The position numbers were made by a program, and so were the translations under genes. From the NCBI GenBank assembly GCA_027347125.1, contig DAIERC010000154.1, positions 1 to 7,735 on the forward strand: 7,735 nucleotides of DNA, given 5' to 3'. Numbering within the stretch: the stretch's first letter is position 1; each line of letters opens with the position of its first letter. The notes under the pieces are model-generated. The model was not told the origin of the DNA, did no database searches, and saw only the letters and a program-made list of their open reading frames with translations. The stretch is from Ignavibacteriales bacterium. Its GTDB lineage: Bacteria > Bacteroidota > Ignavibacteria > Ignavibacteriales > Ignavibacteriaceae. Below, piece after piece: positions 7,307-7,735 of this stretch.

Positions 7307-7630
7307 TTACCTGTGGTAATTTACTAATTTCTTTTGATTCTGCACAAATTTAATTCTATCTGCAACAACTGCTATATCTTGTCTTTTTTTCTCAATTATA
7401 TTATCGAATGTTTCAGAAATTTGTTTAGAGAGTTTAGTTAATTCCGGCTCAAAAATCTTTAATTCAGGCATCGAAAATTTAGCCAAAAGATAAGATTTAT
7501 TCTTTTGTGATTCTGCTAACATTTTTTTCACACGGAGTAACGTTTCATCAAAGTTATCTTCAGTAATATTACACAGGTTTTTATGTGCTTCGCTAAGTAA
7601 AAATTTGATTCTTTCTATTTTGTTTTTCAT
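7307..7630 (-). CDS. Small helical protein, probable FlgN/FliT-type flagellar export chaperone
   Basis: 107-residue protein, almost entirely amphipathic helix and rich in Lys, Glu and Leu, with no signal peptide or membrane segment. Length and helical-bundle look fit the flagellar chaperones FlgN (for FlgK/FlgL) and FliT (for FliD), although FlgN proteins are usually somewhat longer. Residues about 27-50, with evenly spaced Leu/Lys (ETLLRVKKMLAES, then NKSYLLAKF), resemble the FlgN helix that precedes its substrate-binding segment. It starts 5 nt after the stop of a probable flagellar axial or cap protein gene and ends 4 nt before the FlgM-like gene, so all three form one operon. No catalytic motif is seen. 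The assignment rests mostly on context; it could also be an unrelated coiled-coil protein. Confidence 0.6.
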   Translation of the reverse strand: MKNKIERIKFLLSEAHKNLCNITEDNFDETLLRVKKMLAESQKNKSYLLAKFSMPELKIFEPELTKLSKQISETFDNIIEKKRQDIAVVADRIKFVQNQKKLVNYHR

Positions 7631-7635
7631 ATCAA

Positions 7636-7735
7636 TTAAGAATTAAAATAATCTGTTAAGGTAACACCGAAATATGTTGAAGCAGTATTTGTTAAATCCA
7701 CCAGTTGCGCTTGAAGTTTTTCATATTGAGTTCGC
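7636..7735 (-). CDS. C-terminal end of a probable flagellar axial or cap protein (FliD- or FlgL-like), truncated by window edge
   Basis: Only the last 32 codons before a TAA are in the window, ending LTDYFNS. The tail is an amphipathic helix (QYEKLQAQLVDLTNTAS) rich in Gln, Thr, Asn and Ala, as in the C-terminal helices of flagellar axial proteins that pack in the filament core. The YEKLQxxL...TxTY spacing resembles FliD ends, and the final T-L-T-D-Y-F resembles the L-S-L-x-D/N-Y-L ends of FlgL. I cannot decide between them from this length. It lies 5 nt upstream of the chaperone-like gene, as expected of a chaperone encoded beside its client. Confidence 0.55.
   Translation of the reverse strand, partial: RTQYEKLQAQLVDLTNTASTYFGVTLTDYFNS

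Noticed and set aside
1..7735. CRISPR array, insertion sequence, tRNA, rRNA or defence system
   Set aside because: No regularly spaced repeats, terminal inverted repeats with a transposase, tRNA-like folds or nuclease/helicase defence proteins were seen; nearly all sequence is explained by signalling and flagellar-type genes.

Overview
The window is AT-rich, with protein-dense coding, few clear Shine-Dalgarno sequences and multi-PAS histidine kinases whose H-boxes (HDLRSPF, HEIRTPL) are common in the Bacteroidota/Chlorobi/Ignavibacteria group. Flagellar-type small genes at the right end make a motile Ignavibacteria-like bacterium the best guess. This is inference from protein style; there is no rRNA or other marker in the window.

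Left half (+ strand, 3-4782): two large hybrid histidine kinases in tandem, each with a receiver domain at the N-terminus, followed by sensor domains (GAF and PAS, or PAS only) and a HisKA/HATPase core. The first is cut by the left edge: its frame is open through position 3, and the first residues are the tail of a receiver domain almost identical to that of the second kinase. Neither has an output or DNA-binding domain.

Right half (- strand, 7735-4783), read right to left: the last 32 codons of a probable secreted flagellar axial or cap protein (FliD- or FlgL-like, unresolved); a small helical FlgN/FliT-type chaperone candidate; a FlgM-like anti-sigma-28 candidate; a 158-bp gap with a good sigma-54 (-24/-12) promoter; then a short sensorless soluble histidine kinase overlapping by 29 nt a complete NtrC-type sigma-54 activator (receiver, AAA+ with GAFTGA, Fis-type HTH). 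The pair resembles FlgS/FlgR or NtrB/NtrC-type systems. Its position next to flagellar genes suggests it activates sigma-54-dependent flagellar genes, and the promoter suggests it is itself sigma-54 dependent.

The two halves converge with no spacer: the stop codon of the second hybrid kinase abuts that of the regulator, and an 8-bp inverted repeat spans both stops. No tRNA, rRNA, CRISPR array, insertion sequence or phage gene is visible. I see no clearly new class of system. The points most worth checking are the sigma-54 promoter/FlgSR-like circuit beside flgM, the receiver-first hybrid kinase pair, and the shared convergent terminus.
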